NCBI GenBank assembly: GCA_964019055.1
Contig: OZ025209.1
Span: 558,001-622,000 of the forward strand
Source: Anthopleura xanthogrammica
Lineage: Eukaryota; Cnidaria; Anthozoa; Actiniaria; Actiniidae
Reading direction: 5' to 3'
Length of the DNA: 64,000 bases
In this document: piece by piece, positions 1-11,800 of the stretch
Position numbering within the stretch: position 1 is the stretch's first letter
Layout: each line of letters opens with the position of its first letter
The notes under the pieces: generated by a model
Databases searched by the model: none
Told to the model about the DNA's origin: nothing
Seen by the model: only the letters and a program-made list of their open reading frames with translations
Translations under genes and position numbers: made by a program

Positions 1-19
1 AGATGATGATTAGTAATAA

Positions 20-300
20 ATAAAACAGTAGTAGCACCGGCAACAGCACTAGCAGCGACAGCAGCAGCAGCAATAGCAGCAACAGTAGCAACAATAGCAC
101 TATCAGCAGCAGCAAAAACATCAGCAACATCAGCAGCAAAAACATTGGGAACATCAGCAGCAGCATTGTCATCAGCAACAATGTCATCAACAGCAACATC
201 AGCAGCAGCAACAATAACAGCAGCAACATCAGCAGCAACAACAGAACAACAGCAACATCATCTGCAGCAGCAATATCAGCAACAGCAAAAAATGACAGCA
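20..300. repeat. Imperfect CAG/CAA trinucleotide-rich tract
   Basis: Mixed CAG, CAA and CAT triplets with a few interruptions, lying in an SLC12A9 intron. No coding role is likely. Confidence 0.8.
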
Positions 301-342
301 TCATCCTATAAATAAAGTTACATTATTTGATCATTGGCTTAC

Positions 343-3300
343 CCAAAGATTCCTGTTTGCTGTTTTTATGCTCCAGCCTGTGTAACGGTATGTGATGTTT
401 GGCTGAAAACAAAGAGCCAAAACATAAGCTACAAGATGTGTACAGTACTATACTGTAAGAAGGAAAATCCTAACAGACAGTAATGCATTGTTCTATCCAA
501 GGTTGCACAGAAACTGGTTATATGGTCTGAATCATGGTGCTTTTGTTTACGAAATGCCATTTGTCTTGTTTTCATTTTACAGGTTTTAGTTCTTGGAATC
601 AAGTCACGTTTACTTTGGTTTTTGGTCTGTTTTTCCAGAGAGTTTACAAAGCTTTCCACCATATTGAAAACAGCCCTATGATTCAGCAGGCATCCTACTT
701 GTTACCAGTTTCCTATGCAACCTCATAAAAGCTAATTGTTCTGACACAGCTGGCTCACAGGCAACCAGCTGGCATTCTTTAGTTAGTGTCGTGATTCTCC
801 TATAAGTTTGATTGGGAGAGAGCCGCCAATATAAACCCATATTGTCGGCTCAGAATTACCGCTCGACAGGAGAATCACAATACAAAACTTATTGCATTTT
901 TTGAGCCACCAATATGGTTTACATTGATTGCATTGGAACTAGCCGCCAATATAAACCCATATTGGTGGCTCAAAATCGCAATAAGTTATAAATACTGAGA
1001 TTCCTGTGGGATGATTAACTCATATTAGCTCCCTGGTTAACACATCTCTATAGCCAGGACCACAAAGTCCAATGCAAGTTGAATGGTAGAGCTTACATTT
1101 AAGCTGTCTGGATTTGCACTGGCTGGATGTACTTTTGTTTTTTCCTGGATGATGAAGCTCACCTGGTCAAATGCAAAAAAAAAATATTTAAACATTTTAA
1201 TAATTGTATGAGGATAATCATTAATTTTTTTATCTATTTGTGAAAAATCAAAAATGAATAAATGGATTCAATACCAAATGAAGGGATGTGTGGATGGATG
1301 GAAGGCAGGTGATTAAAATAAAAAAATTATGTGCTTGGATGGATGGATGGATGGATGGATGGATGGATGGATGGATGGATGGATGGATGGATGGATGGAT
1401 GGATGGATGGATGGATGGATGGATGGATGGATGGATGGATGGATGGATGGATGGATGGATGGATGGATGGATGGATGGATGGATGGATGGATGGATGGAT
1501 GGATGGATGGATGGATGGATGGATGGATGGATGGATGGATGGATGGATGGATGGATGGATGGATGGATGGATGGATGGATGGATGGATGGATGGATGGAT
1601 AAATGGAATGGATGGATGGATAGGTGCATGCATTCATGGATCAATAGTAGGGTAGATGGATGAATAAATGAATGGATGGATGGATAGGTGCATGCATTCA
1701 TGGATCAAGTAGGGTGGATGGATGAATAAATGAATGGATGGATGGATAGGTGAATGCATTCATGGATCAAGTAGGGTGGATGGATGAATAAATAAATGAA
1801 TGGATGGATGGATAGGTGCATGCATGCATGGATCGATAGTAGGGTGGATGGATGAATGAAGGAATGGATTTATAATAGCCTGACTTACTAATACAGTGAC
1901 AACAGCAGTTATCACAGCCAAAAAGATGATAAAAGATGTCTTGGCAAACATTTCTGTGGCAGAGAGAATTCAAAATAAACAACAAAAAACAGGAGAATTT
2001 AATCAATTTTAATTTCTGTACTAATTAAAGAACAAACACAAGTGCCACAATTACCTGCTCCAACAAGGCAAATGGCAAGGCAAAGCAGAAGAACACCAGT
2101 ACCATAAAGTAGCTCATACCAGTAATTTTGCTCTAATTCTATTAACAAATAAATCCAAAGTAATCATGTTATATTTCTCTGGAAAATCTTACAGTATATT
2201 ACAAAGTTATCTCTAGTTTTCTCTTTGTTTCTGATTTTCTTCTCTAATAATTAATTGTCAAACAGCTATAAAGTCAGACTGCAGCAAGTTGGAGTCACTG
2301 ACACCATGGACAGCTCAAGAAAGTATTGATCTATTAATTAGATCTCCTGTGTTCATCGGGAAATACAAATGGACTTTTAAAATACGTGGTTTTTATAATC
2401 ATAAGAATAGAAATATCCTACCCGATACTTTTACTAAAGTGCCTGCTGGACCAAAGTTATTGATCACTGCTTCAACAAAACCCAAAACGTACAAAGCACT
2501 TGCAAAAATATTAGCAAAGAAGAATATCACTCCGATAGAACCTCCAAACTCTGGGCCAAGAGTCCTGCTTATCATGTCTAAGATTTATAGGTAGTTGAAT
2601 CAAGGATCATAACAATCCAGGGAGATCATCATCATCATCATCTCATCATCTCACCATCACCATCACCATCACCATCACCATCACCATCACCATCACCATC
2701 ACCATCACCATCACCATCACCATCACCATCACCATCACCATCACCATCACCATCACCATCACCATCACCATCACCATCACCATCACCATCACCATCACCA
2801 TCACCATCACCATCACCATCACCATCACCATCACCATCACCATCACCATCACCATCACCATCACCATCACCATCACCATATCATCATCATCATCATCAAT
2901 ATCACCATCATCATCAACAAGAATAGCCAGAACAGAGAACATCAAAAGAGTAGCTGACTATTGGCAAATGGCCAATCATTTTTTGACCATTGTCCAATCC
3001 TTGGCTGTCTGTTGATTGGCCTTCTGTTGGTCAATGTTCAGTTCAGTGCTGGTGTAATATCAATGCACAACAACTGATGAAAGTATATAGAATTACAATA
3101 TACTGTTATAATTGTATCTTGTTGGAATTGCACCATAGTCAATGCAGAGCAAAATACAGAATTCTATGGTAAGAGATTAAAAATCAAGAAAGGATACAAT
3201 AGGCTCCTCCTCCCTTGACGACACCATTGGTTGCTATGGCTGAGATTGACAGCACTGTGATACTGACAACCAAGTATGCCACAACAAACAATGCAATCCC

Positions 3301-4535
3301 TACTATCAATCCAGCCTAAATAATATCACAGACAAAATGCATTGCTATACACAATGTAATGCTATAATATACAAACTGTGATGCGTGAAATGATCACATT
3401 ATTTTCAATGACTGGGATTCCTGTGCAAGGAAAACCACAGGTATCCCATGAAGATACATACCTGGCCAACCACATACCCAAGTCTTAGAAACAAGATGAC
3501 AGAGAACATGGATAGAATAACAGGTACAACCACACCAAACAGGACAGAAAGCTTTCCCTTTTGACTGTTGTCTAGAAAAAATATGGAATAAATGAAACCA
3601 ATACATTTCTGATAGCATATATCTGACACATAATCCCCCTTATTATTATGTAAAATAGGTTTATTCAGCCTGCATGTGCATGTAATGTTTTCCTATTTCT
3701 TTGGATTACTTTGATATAGATGTCATAAATTTTCAAATATATGCAAAAAAAAATATGTAATTTTTATTAATAACTCAAATAAAGAATTTTAGTCTCAAGA
3801 TAATGACATGTGGTATAGCCAGAAATGGAAAACGATACACCCAAGCTGAAATGATTTCTAGTTCCTTATTATCTGGTTGGATCAAAATGTATGGTGAAAC
3901 CCTCAGTAGCCAATTCTTCGATGGCACGTTAGGTCATCGCGGGCCTCTCAAGGGAGCGTTGGTGCCATTTAACAAAAGATTTCTCATTAGCATCCATAAT
4001 TTGTAATGACATCAAAATAGCCGCCATGTTTTTGTCTTTTGACCCTCTTGGGAATACTTGCAACCCATCAATATAATTAAGCTAAAATATATATAAATCT
4101 GGTCTAAAATGGTAGAAAAGAAAAGCCAAATTTTGATTTTACACTCAATTAGTCTTTTGTATTGTGCACTCTTAAATTTGGAGCCAAGCTATGTTATGAC
4201 AAAGTCAATGTTCAAATCAAAGCTATTTTTTCATTTATTTTCTTTAATTCTTGCATTATTATTGTGGGTAAAAAGTTTTTTTCAGTTAAAAAATAAAGAA
4301 TTAACGTATCAAGTTAAAGACTAATAAGTGTGTGAATTCTTTTTTGGATTTAGCTGAAAATAAAAGTCTAGAGGAGCGAAAAGCCAGATTCCAAAAGTCA
4401 TGCAAACACAGTATAAATATATAACTTACCATCATCATCTTCTTGAACAGTCGGTTCGCCAATAAAACTAATCATTGCCCCAGAATGAGCTGATGGTAGG
4501 AGATTATAACTAGGTGTTGTAGAACCGCTTTGCAT
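343..4535 (-). CDS. SLC12A9: SLC12A9-like cation-chloride cotransporter, N-terminal half (runs off left edge)
   Basis: This is a multi-pass membrane transporter of the SLC12 cation-chloride cotransporter family, closest to SLC12A9 by motif. Coding exons read on the minus strand are 4535-4430 (ATG at 4535), 3571-3462, 3315-3198, 2577-2435, 2130-2055, 1953-1889 and 402-343; all have GT-AG borders and their phases join. Exon 2 encodes [20 protein letters not shown] (first membrane helix). Exon 3 ends in [17 protein letters not shown]. Exon 4 gives [16 protein letters not shown], the SLC12 signature that follows helix 2. The exon at 402-343 carries [10 protein letters not shown], matching the loop before the next conserved helix. 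Phase allows 1889 to join 402 directly, but a short loop exon between them could be missed. The start Met precedes an acidic DDDD stretch. The C-terminal half lies beyond position 1. The introns hold long microsatellites. Confidence 0.9.
785..1000. repeat. Compound hairpin element with three inverted GAGCCGCCAATAT arms
   Basis: The motif GCCGCCAATATAAACCC followed by its inverted partner ATATTGTCGGCTC or ATATTGGTGGCTC occurs at about 820-852 and 942-971. A third inverted half (GAGCCACCAATATGG) lies at about 903-917. Outer arms (GTGATTCTCCT and AGGAGAATCAC) also pair. It is probably a MITE-like element in the SLC12A9 intron. Confidence 0.65.
1336..1850. repeat. (GGAT)n microsatellite flanked by a degenerate ~64-bp tandem repeat
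   Basis: About 262 bp of pure GGAT repeats (1339-1600). These are followed by roughly four copies of a longer unit made from the same motif plus GGTGCATGCATTCATGGATC, at about 1616-1850. Read on the SLC12A9 sense strand the tract is ATCC. Confidence 0.9.
2632..2900. repeat. (CACCAT)n hexanucleotide microsatellite
   Basis: About 38 near-perfect copies of CACCAT at 2652-2879, flanked by CAT triplets, in an SLC12A9 intron. Confidence 0.9.
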
Positions 4536-5886
4536 CGCACATTTACATCAAACAAGGGTCTTAAGCTTCACATAACACGGTTATTCTAACAAGAATTCTA
4601 AAGAAGTAAACCGAAAAGAAAAGTCACGATCATCGCTCATGTGATTGTTTATGAACCGAGCCTTCGAAACCCCTTCGCATAAAACCGGAAGTAAATATTC
4701 CAATCAATAACTACTCGGAAAATTTTCTAACTTTTCGAAAACGTAAGCCTAGTTTTATACTTTTAATATTTTAAGAAACTAAATAACTAAATATTTATGA
4801 AGAATATCTTTTGGTTGCTAACTATTGGAGAATTATTTATAAATGTATAAAATTGGCATCCAATCGATAATCTGTTGAAAGGTTAACGAGTAAATATCGA
4901 TTGAGTATATTTTTGGGTTTTATTTTTCCCAGTCTTCCACGGTTCAATAGTGTTGTTGAAGTAGATGGTGTAGTCTCGTGTTAGTGTGCACGAAAGGTAA
5001 TATTTTTAATATTCTTAATGATTATTACTCCGATTGCTCTATGAATAAGTTATATTATAAATTCGTATCATGTTCTAGCGGTTTTAGGGTACGATGCAAA
5101 AAGATTCGTGTAAAAACGCATATTTTTGGCGTTTGAAAAATACGCGCGTTCTTGTTTGTTTTGGACCTTTTGATTATAAGATAAGACGTAATCCACTTTG
5201 GGATTTACAGGGGCCTAAAAAGATTCATTTAAGGTTGTAAAACGTTTAAACTTTGCATGTTTGCATAGTGATATTTTCATGTATGCAAGATATCCTGCGT
5301 AATGCAAACGATTCAACCAGTTATGCTAACATCAATATTCCATTCGTCTTCCCTGGGCTTCCCCCCCTGGTTGTTTGGAATTGTATTTTTTGCCCAGTGC
5401 CCCCCTTCCCCCTGGGGCCAAGTTTGTGCTTCGAATGATCCATTTAGATGTTTGGTAAAAAACAGTTTTGTTTAAAATCCAGTCTTCTAAAGGAAAATAA
5501 AAACAGTATTAAATTTCAAGTCAAGTTATTCACCCTTTGGCTTATACAGTAAGAAATGGCAAAATATCACAGGGTAGCCCACCCCATGGGAATTTTATCG
5601 TGCACATCTATTAAAGCTACAGATACAAGATTCAGATTTTATATCATGCTGGCAACACAATGATTCATTGTTTTAGAAATCGTGCACACATATCAATAGG
5701 TATGATATATACATGTATATAGCAGGTATGCTATATAGCACGCTCAAAAATTGGAATGCGTATCAGCAGCTTCATGTATACCAGTAACCATGGTGATCAT
5801 ATAAAGTTGCATGTACCATTTAGTACCATTTAAGGAATTGCAGTGTTTTAATTTTTCATTCTTTTTTCATCAGACTCTTATCCATT
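4536..5886. promoter_or_regulatory. Head-to-head intergenic region between SLC12A9 and ACAD10
   Basis: The two flanking genes are divergently transcribed, with start codons 1.35 kb apart, so both promoters should lie here. For ACAD10, a strong acceptor (a T-rich run then CAG at about 5869-5871) lies just upstream of the ATG at 5887. This implies an upstream noncoding exon; one candidate ends at about 4996 before GTAATA. No TATA box or other element can be assigned with confidence. The open frame at 5253-5438 has no homology that I recognise. Confidence 0.5.
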
Positions 5887-8800
5887 ATGCTTCGCTTGCT
5901 GTGTTCAAGACAAGGAGCTGTACGGCTACATCCAACAACTAGCCTGTTACTATGGAGATGTGCCACTAGTCAGGCATCATTCAAACCCAAGGCTGTGGCA
6001 TTTGACATGGGAGGGGTGGTGATTCCTTCTCCTTTGGAAATCTTTGGCAGGTTTGAGGCTCAACATGGTTTACCAAAAGGAGCAATCGGTAGTGCTATCA
6101 GGGCTGGAGGAGACCAAGGTAATGCATTCTCATAATTATAATTATATTTTATCATATGACCCATACGGCCCTGCCCATGCACTCTTATAAAACCTTCAGG
6201 AAAAGTCATGTGATGGGGGCCAGACATGAGCAGGCCAGAAAAATCTGTCCGGCCCTGGCCTGCTCGCACTTTCTGGAGTGAATCCAGTAGTTATAGGATC
6301 TATATTGATTGATGATCCCTTTTCCAGGGACACAGTATTCTTGACTGCATTATTTATTTTTCAACCAGGCCCTTGGGCGCTCTTTGAGATGGGGAAGCTA
6401 CCTCCAGAAGAATTTGCTGAAAAATTTTCCTTAATTCTAAAGTCAATGACTGATAAGGCAGTCAGCATAGAGAAATTGCTGGATGAAATTCAGACCAGTA
6501 CCTTTGCAAGACCTTACCCAGAAATGCTTGCAGCTGTTAAAGCAATAAGGGCACATGGGCTGAAAGCAGCACTTGTAACAAATAACTGGCTAACAAAAAA
6601 TGGGAACACCTTCTTGCCAGTTGATGCAAAAGACTTTGATGTGGTAAGAAACATTAATTCTAGACTTACATGAAATCCAGTGGAAAGTTGATGCAACTTG
6701 ATGCCACTACTACTGCCAAAATCCTTTACATATCACCTAATTAACACCATTATTGTTACCCTGCTAGCAGAGGTTCATGCTCAAATAGAAAACTGCAAAG
6801 TCTGGGCAGAGGTTCCTATTATTTCAAGAACAACAAAAGCAAAAGACAGGGGCCTCTGCTAGCAGCGATAATAACATTAACATAACATAACAGCAATGAT
6901 AACATTATTGTGCAATACAAAAGAATTACAGATATTATTGCCTGTCAGAAGATCTTAGACTAGAGGAATCTATGGGTGTTATAATCATTTATGTCTAAAT
7001 TGTGTATCTTTTGATACAAAGGTTGTTGAATCAGCTGTTGAAAAGGTCCGTAAGCCAGAGAGAGGGATATATTTCACTTTGGTGGACAGATTGGGTGTCA
7101 AACCAGAGGAAATCGTGTTCCTAGATGATCTTGGAATCAACTTGAAAACTGCTCGAGAAATTGGATTTCACACTATCAAGGTATCTGAATATGTGGAAAT
7201 TTTGTTGTAAAGTTTTTTGTCAAAAAATGATGTACTTTAATGTTTGAGGTGCTTATTAACATTTCTAGATTTTATTAAAACTGTGATTTGCAAACATTTT
7301 TTTAGGTTTCAAGTCCTTCTGATGCAGTAAAAGATCTTGAAAAAATTCTTAATTTTCCTTTGCAAGGTATAAGAGCACAGTACTTTGATTGCTCATTCAT
7401 TCATTCATCCATTTCCTTGCTAGTCATTCAACTGATAACCAATCAACCTACCCATTGATCCATCCATCCACCCATCTACCATCCATCCGTCCGTCCGTCC
7501 GTCCATCCATCCATCCATCCATCCATCCATCCATCCATCCATCCATCCATCCATCCATCCATCCATCCATCCATCCATCCATCCATCCATCCATCCATCC
7601 ATCCATCCATCCATCCATCCATCCATCCATCCATCCATCCATCCATCCATCCATCCATCCATCCATCCATCCATCCATCCATCCATCCATCCATCCATCC
7701 ATCCATCCATCCATCCATCCATCCATCCATCCATCCATCCATCCATCCATCCATCCATCCATCCATCCATCCATCCATCCATCCATCCATCCATCCATCC
7801 ATCCATCCATCCATCCATCCATCCATCCATCCATCCATCCATCCATCCATCCATCCATCCATCCATCCATCCATCCATCCATCCATCCATCCATCCATCC
7901 ATCCATCCATCCATCCATTCTTCCTTCCATTCAATATTCAATAATTTAATAACCTCATTTGATCGTTCCAGTGAATGCTATTAAAGGAACAAGACCAGTC
8001 AATAAGAAGCATGAGATTCCTGTGGATTCACTTGTCAAATATTTACAAAAAGTACTTGACCTCAAACAGAGGAGTAAGTAAAAATCTGTCTGATTATCAG
8101 GCCCACCTTACATGGCACTGCCAGACTCATTGAACAAATACATGATTCATAAGTGAAACACTTCTTTTATGAATTCACTTCCAGGACCTCCATTTATTCA
8201 GCAATTCCAACATGGTCAGTCCAATCCAACCTACTACATAGAGTATGGTGGGAAAAAGCTTGTTCTTAGGAAGAAACCAGTAAGGCATCACTAAGTTTTA
8301 GAAGTTAATGAACTTTGAAGATATACATGTACATGTACTAGAAAATATCTGTTCTTCCCCTGGTAAAGCGATAATTTTCGATTCTCCTGACCCTAGGATA
8401 AGATGCAAAGAAAAAAGCAAAATGCATCCATCTCAAACCTTCACCTACTATTGAAAATCACAATCCCCCTTCCATGAGGTTGTGGGCTCGAGATTAAAGA
8501 ACATTCACGTTTAATTAGCCAGTAAATATTCAGGGAAATGAATAATGTCTTTTGCACTTCCAGCCTGGAACGCTGTTGCCATCAGCTCATGCAGTGGAGA
8601 GAGAATTCAGGTACATAGGATTTTGTAGTTTTGGCAATTGACTTCTTTACGTTGGTTGTAATGTTTTCCCATTTCAGTCCATGTCTTATTCCCTAGAGTA
8701 TCATTTCTTTGTTTAATGGTTGCACATAAGAAGACACATGATTATGGCTTATGGGAAAACGTTATGCCCAAAGTAAAGAGGTGTCTTGAGCTTTATCCCT

Positions 8801-11800
8801 AATGACACTCAATATACAACTGAAATGGGGTAGTTCTAACATTCTATGAATACTTGCAGAGTGATGAGAGCTATGGAGGCTGCTGGTGTCCCAGTACCGA
8901 AAACGTTGGCTCTCTGTGAGGACAGCAGGTAATAAACAGACAGACAAACAAAAAAAACAAAAAAACAGAGAAATGATAAAGTGAAGGGTTTGAACCCAGG
9001 ATCGTATGATGAGTGTTGAGTGTGATGGTCTGGATGAGAGTAGTCTTCAGTAAGACTGTTTGGTGATGGTGACTGACATCAGGTAAGAGAGAGGATTGAA
9101 TAAAGTGAAGGGTTTGAACCCAGGATCGTATGATGAGTGTTGAGTGTGATGGTCTGGGTGAGAGTAGTCTTCAGTAAGACTGTTGTGGGTGGTGACTGAC
9201 ATCCGTTAAGAGAGAGAGGATTGAATAAAGTGAAGGGTTTGAATCCAGGATCTTATGATGAGTGTTGAGTGTGATGGTCTGGGTGAGAGTAGTCTACATA
9301 AAGACTGTTTGGTGATGAGTAACGTTTTGACAACAACATAGTAGTCATTTTCAGAGTCATCTCCGATAGAGCGCGCTTAGCGAAGAGACTACAGAGTAAA
9401 TTGGTATTAAGTCAAAGTCCAAGCTAGGGACAAACCACTGAGTGACTGAACATTATTATATTTTAGCGTTGTTGGCACCCCGTTCTACATCATGGAGTAT
9501 ACAAGTGGTAGAATACTACAAGATCCCGCGCTACCAGAAATGACTAATCAGCAGCGAAAGGTTCGTTGTACGTCATGTACCTATGTTAGTTAGATATGCA
9601 TGGGAAAATCCATTCATTTCAAGGGAGGATGAGCGAGAAGCGTACACAATATCTTTTATAGGAACTGGTTTTATTGTTTTAACCATAGTTAATACTTCTA
9701 TTAACTATTTTTTAACTTTTAATTTTAAGCTTTTTAGACCTTAATAAGTTAACGTTAACTTCTCTTTAGGTTCGGCTGTTACAACCTTTATTTATTGTAG
9801 TTGAACGCATTTTTGTCTGTTGAGGAGAAAAACATAGGATGAACACTGAAAAGCATAAAGAGTTTTTAGTAAAATATTCCGAGAGGCGTATAGGCACACC
9901 AACATGGCCACGTTACATCACGCCACGGCAATGAAACTAAAGAAGCATTCTTAATTTGCATCATGATTTACTTCGTTTGTTCGATCATAGTTCAACTTAC
10001 CCGCGTAGCCTTATTGTTTCTTGTAACAGCTTGGAATGCCGTTTAACCCTCCCTCGTAGCAACAACCCTGCGCCTTGCAGGCTATTTCTGGTAAGGAGCT
10101 ACCACATTCCACTCGGTTCATTGGAAAAACTGTACATGTTCCTGTTATCATAATGATAGATAGATCTCTTAATAAAGTAGAGAAGGAAGCACCAGGAAAA
10201 GGGATAGGAAAGAAAGAAGGAATATAAAGAAGAAGGAATGCGCGATACAGGAGAGAATATGGAAAGAAAGGAAACACCACACTACAGAGAAAATGATAAT
10301 GAAAGACACGCGACATGGCACACGATACGAAAAGTCCCATCGAAAAGTTAATATATGGGACGAACAACGCAGGAAAAATAACACACAGAATAGATTAGGA
10401 GAGGTAGTTCCGTTTACAGAACACGGAAAGGTCGCACCGTTCAAAACTATAAGATTGAAGAAGCACACAGAAAAACAGACCGTAACCAAGTGCATGGTAT
10501 ACACAGAGACAGGAACATTCAAAGGATACTATGAATATTTCCACACATACCAGGATTTTTCGTGTAGCATCGTGGGATGTTGGGAAGGGTTTGTTGAGAG
10601 AAACAACAGCCTTTACCAACACATTCAGCCTCAGATATCCCATTCTCGCCACAGCTTACTCGAGACATAGGGTTAGCATCACACTTGGCCGTTAGGAAAG
10701 CAGGCATGTTACCTGATTTAAGAAAGAGATAGGAAGTTTGAATGTCAGTACGTTGAGTATTGCGCTCTTGAGAAATATGCCTTAAAATTGCGAGAAAAGT
10801 TTTAACGGCGTTGCGAGACAAGTTGCTGGGAAAATTGCACAGTGGATTTTGCGGCATGTCGTCCGTACCATGTGCGTGCTGTAAGTCAGTACCGTAGTTT
10901 CCCACTCATACGATAACCATTCTTATGGGAAGACATTTCAATGTTACGGCATTTCGTACCATGTACGCATTGTAAGTCAGTACCGTATGTTTCCCACTCA
11001 TACGATAACCATTCTTATGGGAAGACATTTCAATGTTACGGCATTTCGTACCATGTACGCATTGTAAGTCAGTACCGTATGTTTCCCACTCATACGATAA
11101 CCGCTCTTCGTATTTTTTTGTCGAGTTATCCTACATGAAAAACAACTGAAATATATTGATATAAAAGAGCTCGAGTCGCCAAACGCGAGACTCTAAATGC
11201 AAATAAGAAGGAAACATACCATAGCACGAAGATACGAGGAGAATTCCCACAAAAAACACGGCTTGATACATTTTACTTGATACAGTTCCTAGAATGATGA
11301 AAAAATATCTCACTTTTTGCTAAGAGAAAGAAAAGATTGAATAAATAACAACACGACAATGAATTTAAACTAAAATTCCTCCACGAAGAACAATGAATGC
11401 TCTTTCAATTGCTTTAATTTCAAGTTTCGCTATGCCGAGGTGAAACAATTGCAGGTAGTGACTACAACTTTACCTTTGCTAGCTTGCTTTTCGACCGTTG
11501 TTCTTGTAGGCTGAGAGAGAGTTAGTGATATCGAAAACCACTTACTTGCTAGTATAACGATAGCTTACGTGTAGTTTTAGTATCCGAGCAACGTTTGATC
11601 AGCGTCTGGAATAGAAATAGTGCTAACTGATCTTATCAAACCTGTCTGTCTAACTCTAATTCAACAATTCAATTTCAGCACTTGAAAGCTCACCTCAAAA
11701 TGAGAGATTTTGCTTCGAATGATTAATCTTTAAGTCATGGTTTGGTATTTTCATCGAAAAGGCTTCCCAAAGTGATACCAACTTAATTAATATCTATATT

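Noticed and set aside
429..662. Possible extra SLC12A9 exon encoding a charged loop ([14 protein letters not shown])
   Set aside because: It sits where a variable extracellular loop might be, but has no good acceptor and the flanking exons already join in phase without it.
1248..1701. Long frames of repeated IHPS or WMDG residues around 1.3-1.7 kb (and the same at 7.4-7.95 kb)
   Set aside because: They are translations of the GGAT/ATCC microsatellites in all frames, and they lie in introns of recognised genes.
2646..2945. MV-repeat frame on the minus strand
   Set aside because: It is a product of the CACCAT hexanucleotide tract inside an SLC12A9 intron.
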